From Papaver somniferum (taxonomy: Eukaryota > Streptophyta > Magnoliopsida > Ranunculales > Papaveraceae), in assembly GCF_003573695.1 (NCBI RefSeq), contig NC_039360.1:125512336-125576335 (forward strand): 64,000 nt of DNA. Direction: 5' to 3'. Both the position numbers and the translations under genes were made by a program. Below are positions 44,577 to 56,870 of the stretch, one piece after another; position 1 is the first letter of the stretch; each line of letters starts with the position of its first letter. The notes beneath the pieces were generated by a model that saw only the letters and a program-made list of their open reading frames with translations, made no database searches and had not been told where the DNA came from.

Positions 44577-47249
44577 TTTTTTTTTTGATCGAGAAAGGAG
44601 GATTTTATTAAAAAGAGGAGAAAGAATTACAAGTATAAGATACAAGCATAAAGGGAAACTGGAAAACGAAAAGAGATAACAATGGGATACATTCCAACCA
44701 GAATGGGATGGAAGTGAGAGGGACAAAAGTATTACAACTATGTGTTAACGAAAATGTTATCCCAAGAAAAGATGCAGTGGGATAACCTGAAGTTAAAGTT
44801 TCTTTTGAAGGCTAAACTCCATGCAAGAAGAGACGCTTTGACTTAAACACTTACTTGAAAGTATGACTGGGATTTTTCCTGAAAAATTCTTGCGTTACGC
44901 TCATTCCAAATTGCCCATAGAACGGCGGCAGGAACCAAGTCCCAAATAAGTTTAGCAGGTCCTGTGATGGTGTTACTTGACCAGGTTTACGCCAATTGCA
45001 GAATTGATAATGGTGGAATCCAAGAAGAATGGCTAGGGAGGATAAGAGACCATACCTTGCAAGCAAATTGACAGCTCAAGAGCAAGTGTTCAGTGGATTC
45101 ACAATGAGAGAGACAAAGAGGGCATCGACTGGCTAGTTTGAAGTTCCTTCGCTTAAGAGAGTCTTGAGTGCTAATTTTAGAAAGGGATGCAGTCCAAAAG
45201 AATAGGTTGATTTTCGGGGGAACATGAGGATTCCATATTGTCTTGTAAGGGAAATTAGGAACTAGTGGGGATTGCACAAGTTCCATTAAGGAGTTGTAGG
45301 TGGATTTGACGGAAAAATTACCTATAGGTGTAGGCCTCCAAGTTCTACTGTCGGGATGATCTGAGAGCTGTGGTGGAGAGTCACCAATGACTGTCAACAT
45401 AGAGGCCAGTTGATTTACTTCAGCTTCTTTAAGGAGTCTCTTAAAGTGAAAAGACCAGCTGGAGCCATCTGGAGATACATGATCTTTGAAGAAACCATGT
45501 TTCAGTCCAGAAATTTTGTATAAGGAAGGAAACATGTCTTTCAAGCATTCAACAGAACCCCATCTATCAAGCCAAAATGAGATTGTGCAGCCATCGCCAA
45601 TAGATATCTTGGACAGAGATGTTACTAGATGTGCATGAGAGGTGATATGTTTCCACACGGAACAACCGTAAGGAGAAGAAGGAATCTGGGGAGTCCATAC
45701 GGATTGAGGTCCGCCATACTTGTCTCGAATAATACAATGCCAAAGAGAATGCGACTCTTCACCAAATCTCCAAACCCATTTTGCTAGCAGAGCTTTGTTC
45801 ATCATCCTTAAACTTTTTATTCCTAACCCACCTAGTTTAAGAGGCTTGCACAATTCCTCCCAGTTAACCAAGTGTATCTGCTTAGTTCCGCCACTATCCC
45901 ATATAAAGTTTCGCATGATCTTCTCAATGACTTTATAACTGCAACTGGAGCAAGGAACACGGAAAAGTAGAATATAACGAGACTGGAGAGCACAGATTTA
46001 ACTAGGGTGATTCTCCCAGCCCTTGTGATAAAACCTTTCATCCACGAGGCCAGCATTGAGTCAAATTTTTCAACAATAGGGTCCCAAAGTGTCTTTGCTT
46101 TTGATTTAGCCCCAAGAGGCATTCCCAGGTATATGAAAGGCAGGGCTTCAGTTGTGCATCCAATATTAGCAGCCCACTGATGCAAGTCTGGAACCTGACC
46201 CACTTGAATTAACTTGGTTTTCGAAGGATTTACTCGAAGTCCAGAGACTCCTTCAATGCATTTAAGTATGCGCATTAGATTGCATAATTCCTCCCATGAG
46301 GGGTTGATGAAGAATACCGAGTCGTCAGCATAGTGTAGATTCGAAATAGGAGGGGATCCTGGTTTCACCGAAAATCCACTAAATAGTCCAATGTCTGCAG
46401 CCTTGTCAATTATCCTCGAGAGACCTTCCATGACTAGAACAAAAAGAAGAGGGGAGAGTGGGTCTCCTTGTCGTAGCCCGCGAGAAGCCGTGAAATTTCC
46501 AAAAGGAGAGCCATTTAGGAGGATTGAGAAAGTTGGGGAGCCATAGCAGTATCTCAGCCAACTTAAACATTTTTCTTTGAAGCCCATTTTACGTAGTAAA
46601 TCCTCAAGAAAAGACCAGCTCACACTATCGAACGCTTTTTCTAAATCCACCTTGCAAATTAGTCCAAGGGCTTTATCCTTGATTCGAGAATCCACCAGCT
46701 CATTCGCAATTAAAATTCCATCGATGATTTGTCTTTCAGCTATGAAGCCAGATTGACTTGGATCAACTAATTGAGTCATTAATGGTTGCAGACGAGATGA
46801 TAATACCTTCGCGATGACTTTGTATGCACTGGAAAGAAGGCTAATAGGCCTAAAATCTTTGACTGTCTCCACATGATTCTTCTTTGGGATCAATTTTATG
46901 AATGTGTAGTTGTGCCTCGTATCCATGTAGCTAGTACTTGAGAATTCATGAACCATATCCATGAACTCTTGTTTGATAAAAGACCAACATTTTTGAAAGA
47001 AGATTATAGGGAAACCGTCCGGGCCTGGGGCCTTATCATTTACCAAAAGGAAAGTAAGATCTCATTTTCCGTGATTGGTGATTCCAGATTAATTGCATCT
47101 ACTTCTGGAAATTGATGTAGATGTACGTCACCAATTCTTGGCCTGTGAGGGAACTCTTCAGAGAATAAATTGGAGTAGAAATTTGTGATATGATCAACAA
47201 TTGAATCTTTATCGGTGACAAGTACTCCATCGATGGAAATCTGCTTAAT
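44577..47249 (-). mobile_element. 5'-truncated L1 LINE (2,673 bp) in the ankyrin-PGG exon
   Basis: Target duplication CCGATGTAACAT at 44565-44576 and 47250-47261. The poly(A) tail appears as T's at 44576-44586. Removing the insert rejoins EQGEKWMNVTSASCMLVGT in frame. The 5' truncation lies within ORF2, upstream of the RT domain, so the endonuclease and ORF1 are absent. Confidence 0.88.
44851..47249 (-). pseudogene. L1 LINE ORF2: reverse transcriptase and zf-RVT
   Basis: RT motifs in order: KAPGPDGFPIIFFQKCW, FRPISLLSSAYKVIAKVL, QSGFIAERQI, KVDLEKAFDSVSW, GLRQGDPLSPLLF and the catalytic HYADDSVFF. The zf-RVT domain follows (PPKINLFFWTASLSKI, CPLCLSHCESTEHLLLSC). Frameshifts lie at about 47043 and between 45916 and 45832. 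It is dead as a source, but RT to zf-RVT is otherwise continuous. Confidence 0.85.
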
Positions 47250-48849
47250 CCGATGTAACATTCATCCATTTCTCTCCTTGCTCCACCAAGTCCTTGTGTT
47301 CATTTGTGAATATGAGTTGAGCTGTATACCCATCTTTATTTCTCTTGAACTTGTCTTTCTCTAGTAACATACTCTCCACTCCCTGACAAAAACTAGATTA
47401 GCTCGTACGAATGTGGGTGGTTTCATCGATTTAAAATTGATAGTCTGTAACCAAATTAATTAGGTACTTATGAATTCACGATTTATATAAAGGCCCTCCT
47501 TACCTTGAACCACTGTAGTTCTCGTTGCATCTGGAGAGATGCCCCAGACACTGAATTGAGTTCAGCAGAAGGAGCCAACTTGGCAGCGTAATGCAACATA
47601 CTGCTGCCACTACTACTTGTTCTAGTAATTATAAGATATAATGAAATTATCAGAGTTAATTCCAACCAGAAAAAAGGGAAACACAACACCTTGGGGTAAG
47701 TAGGATATGAGATGGAACAATATAAACTTGGTCGTCAGTCCTTTACCACCAGCTGAGGGATCCTTTGATATCTCTAGAGGGTTTTCCTCGTCTCCTCTGG
47801 TTATGCGTTCATATGTCGAATCATTATCCAGTTGGATTACTGTACGTAATACCACATTTTCATTTACATAAATATTTGATTAAGATAAAAACGAGGAAAG
47901 AAGAGGAGATATGCAAGTTAAGGATTTAACTGATTATCAACTGGCTGGTTTTGGCTTTTTAACACAAACAATTTATGATAAAAAAAGGAGTTAGGGTGAC
48001 TAACTAACTTGAATAGATGAAAATTGTTGCCACCGTGTTAGCTTTGATCCACTAAGATATGCAAACGGCCTCTGAACCATCACCTCTAAACCAGATAATT
48101 TCGTTTCCGGTGTTTCTTGGATAACTAGATTCGAAAATCGTTCCACAAGTGTCAACGCCAAATCTACAAATATAAGAAAACAGTTAGTAGTGAAATAAGA
48201 ATATTTGCTAAATTATTTATTTATGCATGCATGCAAGTATGCAGACGAGTGCATCTTAAGTTTCTTTCAGGGAAACAAATAAAAAAAGAACATACCGTAT
48301 AAATTGGCATCAATAGCATGAAACATTAACCTAGCACCATCTGAACCAGAGAATGGGCTTTGGCCCTCGTCTCTAGTTACAGAATAAAGATATTCAACTG
48401 TCTCTTTTGTCCAACAGTAACGTGTTGGATAGCAAGTTCCAGTGGTACCCTTCCACGGGTATCACGTATCTGAGTCAAAGCAGGGTTCTTTCTAACCATC
48501 AACTTAGCAGCTTCACTGTTACCGTACACTCTGCAGCAACATGAAGCGCTGTTCTACCAAATAAACCTGTTTCCTTGAGTTGAAGTGCTTCAAGTGGCAT
48601 GAGTTTCACAATCTCCACCGCGAACTTCAACCGACTGTTGTATAAGGCTACATGTAATACTGTTCGTGAATCAGCTGTGATGGCTTCTTGCACTGATTCC
48701 TAATTACCATGTAAATATCTCTTCCCGTTTTCCATTCATCTTCGATGACTGCTTTGTATAGCAGCTCGTATCCATCACGAACATAATCACGTATTTGTAG
48801 GTCATCGCCTTAGGGCAACTCCTATGGAGTAAAAATAAATCCATATCTT

Positions 48850-50350
48850 TCTGATAATTTTTGGTGATGTCGCGACAACACTATCTTAGTCCCTCCCTAT
48901 GGTGTAACTGTGTGATAGTGCAACCTGCATGATTTAGGATGATCCGTTGAGATCATAATGAGTACCATGGCTTTGCTTAAAGTGGGGTGTAGCAGGACAC
49001 TCTTAATGGACTCACCTATGTGGATGTTGGAAGTGAGGCCGCTTCCTATGAGAATTTGAACTGATTCTCTAGAGACATTCATTAAGTCCGGGATTTAGCC
49101 AACGGCCAAAACGGGCACAACGGCAAGAGCTTGGCAGCTTTTCTTTGAGACATCAGGCGTGGTTGTTATTTCCGAATTGCATTCACTGCTGGAGGTTCAA
49201 GACATTGTGTTCAGCGTTTCAACAAGCAGTTCCGGTAACCTCTCACTAAGTTAAGGTTCAATCTCTAGGACACCTTAGCCTATTTATGATGTATTCTGTT
49301 TTCTCGTATTTTTTGTCGACATGTTTTATCATTCATGCGGGGGATTGTTGGAAAAAAAGCGTGTTTTTATTTTTTAAAAACCAAATGTGCATGGACTATG
49401 ATTTGATCCTTAGACCTATTGCCCACTAATTGTTTTTCATGTGAATAGATAAAACAATAGTCCCACATAGACTAAAATATAAAGAGTTTTAGACTTAAAT
49501 ACCATAGAATTGGCTAAAGGGCATGGCCCTTTGGGTCAACACACTTTTGTGTGAGGGAGAAGACCTAGACTAGGGCAAGGTTGCCTTCCCGTAGAAGCAC
49601 CGAAGCACGCACGCCGCCGTCCGTCCGGTCGGGTTGGGTCGGGTGTGGGTGTGGGTTCAATAAGATCCTATCTTTTTGCTGAAAATTTTCGTACGTACTT
49701 AGAAGAATCTCTTAACGTTTTGTCTGTACATGTTTGTCGCACGCGCGCAGAATCTTTCTCCTTGTTTTATATATCTGGCACGCGTGATTCTTTGTTGAGT
49801 GACACACTGTTTTCGCATGCTTCTCTGGGACAGACAAAAGCTTTTACTTTACACAGTCTTCTCTGGGACAGACAAAAGCTTTTACTTTTCACAGTCTCCT
49901 AGCTTGTCAGTTTTGCAGCCTTTTATTTACGCAGTTTTCTTAGTGACTGTTTTTCTGTCTTTTGTGATACGCATGGGAATCTTTTTGCATTATTTTTAAA
50001 GTCCAAAAAATTATATAAGAAAGGAGTCTTCAACTCATTTGACACAACAGATAAACATCTCTTCTTCTGCTCCTCTGTTTTCTGTAAACAGTTTTTCTCT
50101 GTTTTAAGTTTGTTAGTTGCCAAGTTCTAAGGGTGTTCTCTTGTATGCTACAATGAGGAACGCTAACGATAGTTGTATCCTGGAGGCATCTCGTCAATAA
50201 ATCTATAGCATCTCTCTACAGGAGAAGTAGTCGGCGAATATGGTCTTTAGGACAGCGTATTCATATGTGCCTTAATTATTCTGCAACAATTTGTTGTTGC
50301 ATCCGAAATCAACCATTGATTCGAGCTAAGTATTCTTCACAGTATTTTTT
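48850..50350 (+). mobile_element. copia 3'UTR plus LTR, diverged relative of the array family
   Basis: 48850-49345 aligns with the array's 3'UTR (TTTTTGGTGATGTC, TAAGTCCGGGATTTAGCC, CAAGACATTGTGTTCA). The LTR starts TGTTGG at 49346 and runs to about 50350. It contains TATATAAG at 50012-50019 and its own 38-bp tandem duplication around TCTGGGACAGACAAAAGC (about 49818-49895). U5 keeps GGTCTTTAGGACAGCG. The normal CCAACA end is missing because the sequence is cut at a gypsy gag fragment. On the left it truncates the ankyrin-PGG gene. Confidence 0.7.
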
Positions 50351-50818
50351 CAATAAATTGGAGGTGGAAAAGGTCTAGTAGTTGAAAATGAGTTAGGGAA
50401 AACTTTGGGTGTAGGCTTAAGTGTTTTCTGTTGCATCAAAAAGGTTTTTTCTTGCATCCTAGCAAGTGAAAAAGCATGTGGAGGTGTTTTAGGATCAAAT
50501 ATTAAAACTGAACTTCTAAGTTCTTCTTTTAACCCTCAAATAAAACTGGCAATAAAGTATGACTCAGGAAAATCCTGGTGAACACTCAGTAATAAGGCCT
50601 TGTAATACTCAAACTCTTCAAAGTAAGCATCAACAGTTGTCAGTTGGGCCAATTTATTGAATACACCAGCTATGTTATCCTGAGCAGGGTTCTTAAATAT
50701 TGTCGAAATATTATCACAGAAACAAGACCATGGAATATCAGGTTTATTAAGACAAAAGTTATCATACCATCTAGTGGAAAATGGGTGTTTAACTACCCAC
50801 ATCCGAGACACTCATTAA
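50351..50818 (-). pseudogene. Ty3/gypsy gag fragment
   Basis: Minus-strand frame with PFSTRWYDNF, VFNKLAQLTTVDAYFEEFEYYKALLL and ESYFIASFI, then, after a stop, GLKEELRSSVLIFDPKTPPHAFSLARMQEK. This is the middle and C-terminal part of plant gypsy Gag (Retrotrans_gag). No LTR or pol was found next to it. Confidence 0.65.
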
Positions 50819-52239
50819 TGGTAGTTGGACCGCCGACCATAAATAACCGTCTCTGATATAATAAGAAAATGGACCATATCCGAGAGCTTAATAAGCTGTC
50901 TCAGAATAACAAAATTTATTTACCCTTGTATCCCTCTTGGAACTCCAATTCAGAGACCCGCAGGTGTACATTGCAGTTACTGTTTTAGATGTCTGATGAA
51001 CGGTTGTAGATGTTTAAGATTTGAGCCATTGATTGAGATGAGATGGATGGCTGGATCGGAAAGAAGAGACCTCGTTATTATCGAGGATAAAGATATCTTC
51101 TCCTTCTATCTACGCCTCATTTTTCTCCTCTTCACACTCACTCCTCAGCTTGTCTTTCCCTCTCCCTCCAACCACCACCGACTACCTTCAAAGAAATCAT
51201 CTATCTACCACATCCATGAACAACACCAACACCGATCTTCAGCACAAAAACAACATCGATCTTGTAGTTAGACCGTTGGTCATTAGTGAAGTTAGGGTTT
51301 GGTTTTTCAAACAACATCAGGTACAATTAGGTTTCAATTCAAGTTCTCGTTATTTCTTTTCTTATAACTTTATTTGTTGATTTGGTTGATTCTCTACACT
51401 GGGTTTTAATCATTTTTTGATTATTGGTTGATTTCAGGTTGATTTCTCAATTTGGTGCGATTATTAGGGATTGATTTTGCAAACTTCACAGGTACAAAAT
51501 TTGAGTTTTAATTTATTTATTTTTTGTTGATTTGGTTGATTCTCTTCGTTGGGTTTTAAGCTTTTTTCGATTATTGGTTGATTTCAGGTTGATTTCTCAA
51601 TTTGGTGCGGTTATTAGGGTTTGATTTTACAAATTTCATCAGGTGCAAAATTTGAGTTTTATTTTTTTTTTTCTTTTCTTTCAACTTGATTTTCTTTTTA
51701 GTTGGCTGTCTTCATTGGGTTTTAACCATTATTTGTATTTGTTTGATTTCGGGTATTTATTGTTTGATTTCAGTCAGACAACTTAAGTTATAGGAACATC
51801 TTCATCAGGTAAAAGTTTTATCTGATTTTGGTATTTGGGTGATGTTAGTTGTTTTCATGATACTGAAGTTGGGGTTTGTTTGTTTAGATTTAGTCTACTG
51901 ATCATGTATTAGGGTCTAGGTAATGAAGTAATATGTTTAATTTTAACTGATTTTGTCTCAATTCATGTGAAAGGATTACTGGTTTGGTGATGTTAATGTA
52001 CAAGCACGTTCTGTTTTCTTCGAAGTAATTTTTTTTTGGTTGATGTCAAATGTAACGGGATTTCTGTTTTAACAACATGATAGTTATAAAATGAATACTT
52101 CAGTGGTTGTACGTATATTAGTATTTGATTACGTATGATGTTATTCTTAGTTCCAATATGACTTAGAATGATGATTTTTAATCCAAGTTGACTAGGTTTT
52201 TTGTTACTTTGTTAATCTTTCAAAGTAATTTTCTTGTAG
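50819..52239 (+). other. leader-like region with ~150-bp tandem repeats (51376-51780)
   Basis: 50819-51300 is noncoding with a pyrimidine-rich, 5'UTR-like stretch (51100-51180). From about 51376 there are three imperfect tandem units of about 150 bases. Each starts near GTTGATTTGGTTGATTCTC (clear in units 1 and 2, decayed in unit 3 near 51680), contains GATTTCAGGTTGATTTCTC, and has TCA(T)CAGGTRCAAAATTTGAG toward the end. They look like a duplicated intron/exon edge. 51780-52230 holds nothing I recognise. Confidence 0.5.
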
Positions 52240-53123
52240 ACAAGTATGATATGAGGAGAGGTCGGTTTGCAAAGAACGGACTGATTCAGTACCAGATTGT
52301 ATGCCAACAAGTTAATGTTGGTTTCTGGAAGAGGTGATCAAACCATTTTTGCATCTTTCAACTGAGAAAGTTGAGAATGCAAAGACCCAGGCAGAGGCTT
52401 TAGAAGAAGCTCTAGACATTGATGACTTGGAAGCGGATAAGAGGCCTGAAGACTTGATGCTGAGCTATATTGGTGGAGAGAAGGGAAAGGATATATCTGA
52501 CCGCGAGCTTGTTACTCTGTGGTTAGAGGCCTACAGAATGGTTCTCGAAATTCTCCGTAACAACACTAAACTAGAAGCATTCTACGCGGTAAGCCATCTG
52601 ATATTTTAATTAGGTTTACCTCCTTTCAACCGCTTTTTATCTCTTAGGCATTTTTGATTTTTCAGTCTTGATGAGTTTGAGTGTAATATTTCTCTCTATT
52701 GTAATGATGACTGCACACCGAGTCTTCCAGTTTTGTAAGAAGCACAAGAAACAACTGAATTCTGTAGGCTTTGCGACATAATCAGAAACCATCTTGCAAA
52801 TGTTAACAAATACAAGGACCAGAAAGACATACCTGACTAATTGAGATTGAACTTTGGCAGGTATGTGGAGAATAATTAGTTCCATAGTCCAAGTATTTGC
52901 GTGGAAAAAACTACCTCGGTTCTCTATCTGAATTTTGTTATCTGATCTTGTGCAGGAAGCTTTTCGTTTTGTGTAAGACATTCATGGTTTGATGTATGGT
53001 AAAGAAAACTCCCAAGCCATAAGTGATGGTCATTTATTATGGCAAGCTGACGGAGATGTTCCGGGTTTCGAACTATCAACTTTATAATGCATATGCATGG
53101 TCCAAACTGTTCTCACGACAAAG
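52240..53123 (+). pseudogene. eIF3a fragment (intron-containing)
   Basis: Exon 52240-52588 encodes [23 protein letters not shown], then, after a one-base slip near 52330, [14 protein letters not shown] and [19 protein letters not shown] and [15 protein letters not shown]. This is the PCI-proximal region of eIF3 subunit a, the scaffold of the translation initiation factor eIF3. Exon about 52707-52860 has HRVFQFCKKHKK and RLCDIIRNHLANVNKYKDQ (shifted), and exon 52956-53123 has EAFRF...DIHGLM and NAYAWSKLF. Introns with GT and AG ends are retained, so it is not a processed copy. Frameshifts, stops (for example in FRFV-stop) and a lost acceptor at about 52706 make it non-functional. The N- and C-terminal halves are absent. 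Confidence 0.8.
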
Positions 53124-53956
53124 GTAAATAATTACGAAACACATGTTCCACCTTGTTCTAGTATTCATAGTGTTAATGGTGGGTTTTTTGTTGGCCACCT
53201 TGTTCCAAACTGTGATTGGTCACTTTGGTTCTGTTGGGGTCTGTTGATATTACTGAGCTTTGTCAGATATTTATGGTTTGCAAGTGACTTTGCAGGGTAT
53301 AGATTTTATAAACCTTGTTGATGTATATATGGTGTGAATCATGGGATTCCATCTAATAAACTCCAAAATGTGGAAAGAACCTGAGTGGATTAGTAGTATG
53401 TTGGGGGACCACCTGTATAGAGTTTGGTTCTGCAGCTGTTGGGGGTGTCCTCGTGTTAGCTTTGGTATCTTTGATCCTTAATTCATCTTTGATCTGACTT
53501 TGTAATATATTTTTACAGGGTACTGCAGGAGTTGCCATAGCTAGTGTTTTGGGAGTCTAATATGCTTATAACAGAGCACAAGTATACTTTCAACAAAGAA
53601 TGTTTGTCTGTTGGTTTAATATCTGTAATCAAATGCTCTTTCTTGCCTAAGTGCATTCGGTTTTGGTTTTAGGGATGGGTCACGATTCTTGAGTTTTGGT
53701 TCGTAAAAGTAGGAAGCAGGCACAACAGTATTACATATTATACAAAGTACTGATACATCCTTGATGTGTGGTTTTCTTGTCATTACTTTTGTGTTGTTAG
53801 AACCGTCTTTTGACAAGAACATGCATCTTGGTATTGTTGCTCAAATTGGGTTATAGTAGTCAGGGGTTGATGCTAAAATTGGGTTTTTAATTGATCATGT
53901 TAAGCCTTCGTTTGGAATTGTTGGCGATGTAACCTGTGTGCTTTTGTGGTTTACAG

Positions 53957-54046
53957 TGGACAAAAACAATGGAGGCTATGGATATGTTTCAGCTGCTCAA
54001 GATCCTAACATGTATCCTAACCAAGGCTATGTCGGTCCTGGATATG
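53957..54046 (+). pseudogene. putative RNA-binding-protein exon fragment
   Basis: An exon-like block between an acceptor (TTACAG at 53951-53956) and a donor (GTAACA at 54047) reads DKNNGGYGYVSAAQDPNMYP and GYVGPGYG. The tyrosine/glycine/glutamine-rich style recalls the C-terminal tail of plant RBP45/47-type RNA-binding proteins, but this is a weak match and no RRM is present. Confidence 0.3.
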
Positions 54047-54780
54047 GTAACATGTATTCTGCCAACTATTGGGTCTATATTTATACTGCCACATGATATC
54101 TTATAAATGCATTTTTTTATATATAAATTGGAATTAATTAGTTTATGGGATTCATGTATAATCAACGACTAGAAGACTAGAATTTGAGAATGATATCGTG
54201 CCAGATTGAACGTGGTATGGCTAGCTAGTCCAAACTGGTAGCTAGGATTATCTTTTAAATTTCTATATGGTAGATTGATTAGTCCTATTTTGGCAAACTA
54301 CTGCAATGATATTCAAGTGGTATAGGGTAGGAGTATCGTAGCTTGTGGATTGGTTCCTTGTTTGTCTTTAAAATGGGAATACTGCGAATGTCTCCATAGA
54401 ATATGATGGCTGTTACGGCGGTTGGGATGGATGGTTTTTATTTCAAATACAAAATAAATTCCATTGGGTACTGATGATAAGCTAGGAATTCTTCATGTTA
54501 AATGGGTTGTCTCCCAAATTTATTTAAAATGTCAGAGTGTCTCGTTTGATTGTGTATACTCTATTTAACTTGTAAATCTCGTTGTCTAGATTTAGACCAT
54601 CCTCATCTTAACGTACATTTTTAATATCAGGGGTTTGTTATATGTGACCTAGGTTGCAATTTATAAAGATTGGCAATGCGAAAACTCGTGTTGTCTGGCT
54701 GTTCCTAAAATTATACTTGGTTATCTATGAGCTTTGGTTTATTTCATACTCAAACTGATGCATAATGGTCGATTTTGCAG

Positions 54781-55115
54781 CACTTGGGAACTGTAATCAA
54801 GTCTCGCATCCCAGGCCTCCAGTCGATAATTAATAAAAGTATTGCTGAACTAGAGGCGGAATTGATTCGTTTTGGCAAGCATGTTGCTTTTGATGGTGGA
54901 GTAAGTCTACCTTAAATCTCAGTCTTCAATTCAGAGCCTATTGTCTTTAGTCTTCAATATGCACTTATGAGAAAACATGCACTCAGTTATGGAGATTTGT
55001 CGTCTTTTGGCCTAATCCACTACTTGTGGTTTTTTGCAGGGTAAACTGTACCTGATTATGGAGATTTGTCATCTTTATGATGGAATTTACAAAGAACATC
55101 TTGACGGCATGTATG
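54781..55115 (+). pseudogene. dynamin-related protein 1 (DRP1) fragment
   Basis: Exon 54781-54900 reads [20 protein letters not shown] and [20 protein letters not shown]. The next exon from 55040 reads GKLYLIMEICHLYDGIYKEH and then LDG. Together they match the middle domain of plant DRP1 (phragmoplastin-type dynamins acting in cell plate and endocytic membrane scission). The intron 54901-55039 has GT...AG ends and lies at a natural phase. The GTPase domain and GED are absent, and the frame decays after LDGMYVAG. Confidence 0.75.
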
Positions 55116-55905
55116 TAGCTGGTAGATTGGAATGTAGCTGGTGTTACTTTCTGGTAGATTGGAATGTAGCTGCCCCTTCCCACACATGTGAGTTGACAAC
55201 AAAACTTGAACCTCCTTTTGTGATTTGATTTTGAGTTTTATCTGTTGCATTAGAATGATCTATCTGTTCCCCTGTGATGTCGTTACTTACAAAAAATAAA
55301 AACACATGAGTTTCCAAAGGATTCAACCCATTTCTTTGTATCTGCCTTCGATTTCCCTGTCAGCTACAGATATTAATTTTGACTAATGAGCCAACTGTTG
55401 TTTACATGATCCTTATACCTTGAACATTACATTTATGGTATTGGTGGTTGGTGTATGTTGCAGGAACGACCTTCTTTGTCGTATGTGAACCAGGGACACA
55501 ACACATGGATGCTCTACTTGATATCATTTATGAAGTATTGGCTAAGTTCATCGTCATCGGAGGAGCTTATCGTTTGGTTGTTTAACATGTTGTTTTTAGC
55601 TTATTGTCTATTAGTTTAGCATCTTGTTGTTAGAACTTATTAGCTACCTAGCTTGGACATGTTTTGTATTGAGCCAAAATTTCATCTTTTTTGTGTAATT
55701 TTAAACCAAATGGATAAAGTGAATGAATGTGGAATTCTCAAGTTTGAGTTTAAATTTGGATTTCATTTGAGTTCCATTTTACTTGACCGACTTGACTTTT
55801 TTTGAGTTTCATTTGACTTAACTTTGAGTTCCAGTCAGATTATTTCAGATTTAGCCATTCAGGCATTTCAGCAAGTCTGAATTTATATTTTTTTTATATT
55901 ATAAT
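55116..55905. other. no gene supported
   Basis: An exon-like frame after CAG at 55463 (TTFFVVCEPGTQHMDALLDI) has no family I can name. The rest is AT-rich. Confidence 0.35.
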
Positions 55906-55913
55906 TTAAATAT

Positions 55914-56870
55914 GAGACTCACGGCTAAGGGTCTGTACCTCGTAACCCTTAAAATCCGTCGTTATTTGAGACCCACGGCTAAGGGTCGTACAAAACAGCG
56001 GCGCTTTATCAGAGACCCCAACAGAGACGGTTGGAAATGGTCGTATAACTCGTATATATGACTTGTCCTGACGGTCGCGGAACATCTGTTTTCCACCACT
56101 TGTTAGCTTTACCATCCAGATGTATGGATGTCATCCTGGTTTTATGAGACTCCTGAATGTTGTGCATCTGGAAGTAGTATTCACACTTCTGGATCCAATT
56201 TTTTGGATTATCGCTATCAAATCGAGGGAAATCAATCTTTGGCATTCGATGAAATTGAGTAGAGTCTCGACCACCAAATTAAAAATTAGAATGAAATCCA
56301 CCAGTATTAGAACCTAAAGGATCTGGATTTCTGTTTGGATCTTGAGTAGATTTTTTTTTTCTAACTGAGATTGAATACTTTTGTCTAAACTTCTTTCAAT
56401 GTCAGTTTTAAGATTCAACATACTAGTATCCATTCCCGTCTTCATCGACTGAAGATCATCTTTAGTTGACATAGTACTGAGTTGTATAGATAGAGTGTTT
56501 ACCTTTGAATGTAGTTTATCGATTTCGATCTGTCGTTTATTGTTGGTTTCTTGAAGCTCCTAGCAAGTTTGAGCCACCATGATGCTAGGACGGAACGGCT
56601 CTGATGCCAGTTGTACTGTACTTAGTGAAACGAGAGTGAAGGCAACGGAATTAATCTGAAATTGGACGTAGAACGAACGGAGAAGATAACTCTGCCGCAA
56701 CATCCTAAACACTCATTAATTCATTCTTACCCTAAACTGGGTTTCTTATAATATAAATACTCCAATGATTGGAGGACAAACCCTAATAACAACTAATCTA
56801 AGCCAAACGCGTGTCACATTACTAACCGACAACAATTTCCAAATGAAGAGGGGACACGTTACAATTATTA
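55914..56870 (-). mobile_element. Ty3/gypsy 5' end: partial LTR, primer site, gag
   Basis: On the minus strand an LTR end (about 56870-56615, ending GTACAGTACAAC) is followed by TGGCATCAGAGCCG (tRNA-iMet-type primer site, about 56598-56611). Then comes ATG with a coiled-coil-like N-terminus (EIDKLHSKVNTLSIQLSTM), and Gag with KIDFPRFDSDNPKNWIQKCEYYF and SIHLDGKANKWWKTDV (56245 down to about 56090). The gag frame is broken by a TAG near 56563 and by later slips. The interior is lost at 55914-55995, where a segment GAGACYCACGGCTAAGGGTC occurs twice, 55 bases apart. Confidence 0.65.

Larger units (their letters stand above)
44047..48835 (-). pseudogene. ankyrin-PGG protein (ACD6/ITN1-like) pseudogene
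   Basis: Minus-strand exons can be followed: ELLYKAVIEDEWKTGRDIYM (about 48780), ankyrin repeats TVLHVALYNSRLKFAVEIV and GRTALHVAA (48693-48499), KLTRWQQFSSIQ (about 48015-48170), a short exon 47855-47690, MLHYAAKLAPSAELNSVSGA with QMQRELQWFK (about 47605-47500), ESMLLEKDKFKRNKDGYTA (about 47370), then CMLVGTLTATVAFVAAFTVPGG and four hydrophobic helices to the stop at 44047. The PGG domain is a membrane segment in plant ankyrin proteins linked to defence and salt responses. Frameshifts occur at about 48700, 48530 and 48405. A LINE splits the last exon just before CMLVGT. The 5' end is cut by copia sequence at about 48850. Confidence 0.8.

Noticed and set aside
50850..56010. MULE-like terminal inverted repeats bracketing the eIF3a/DRP1 block (GTCTCTGATA in inverse)
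   Set aside because: Only about 10-12 matching bases, one partner lies in the gypsy gag fragment, and no 9-bp target duplication could be found.
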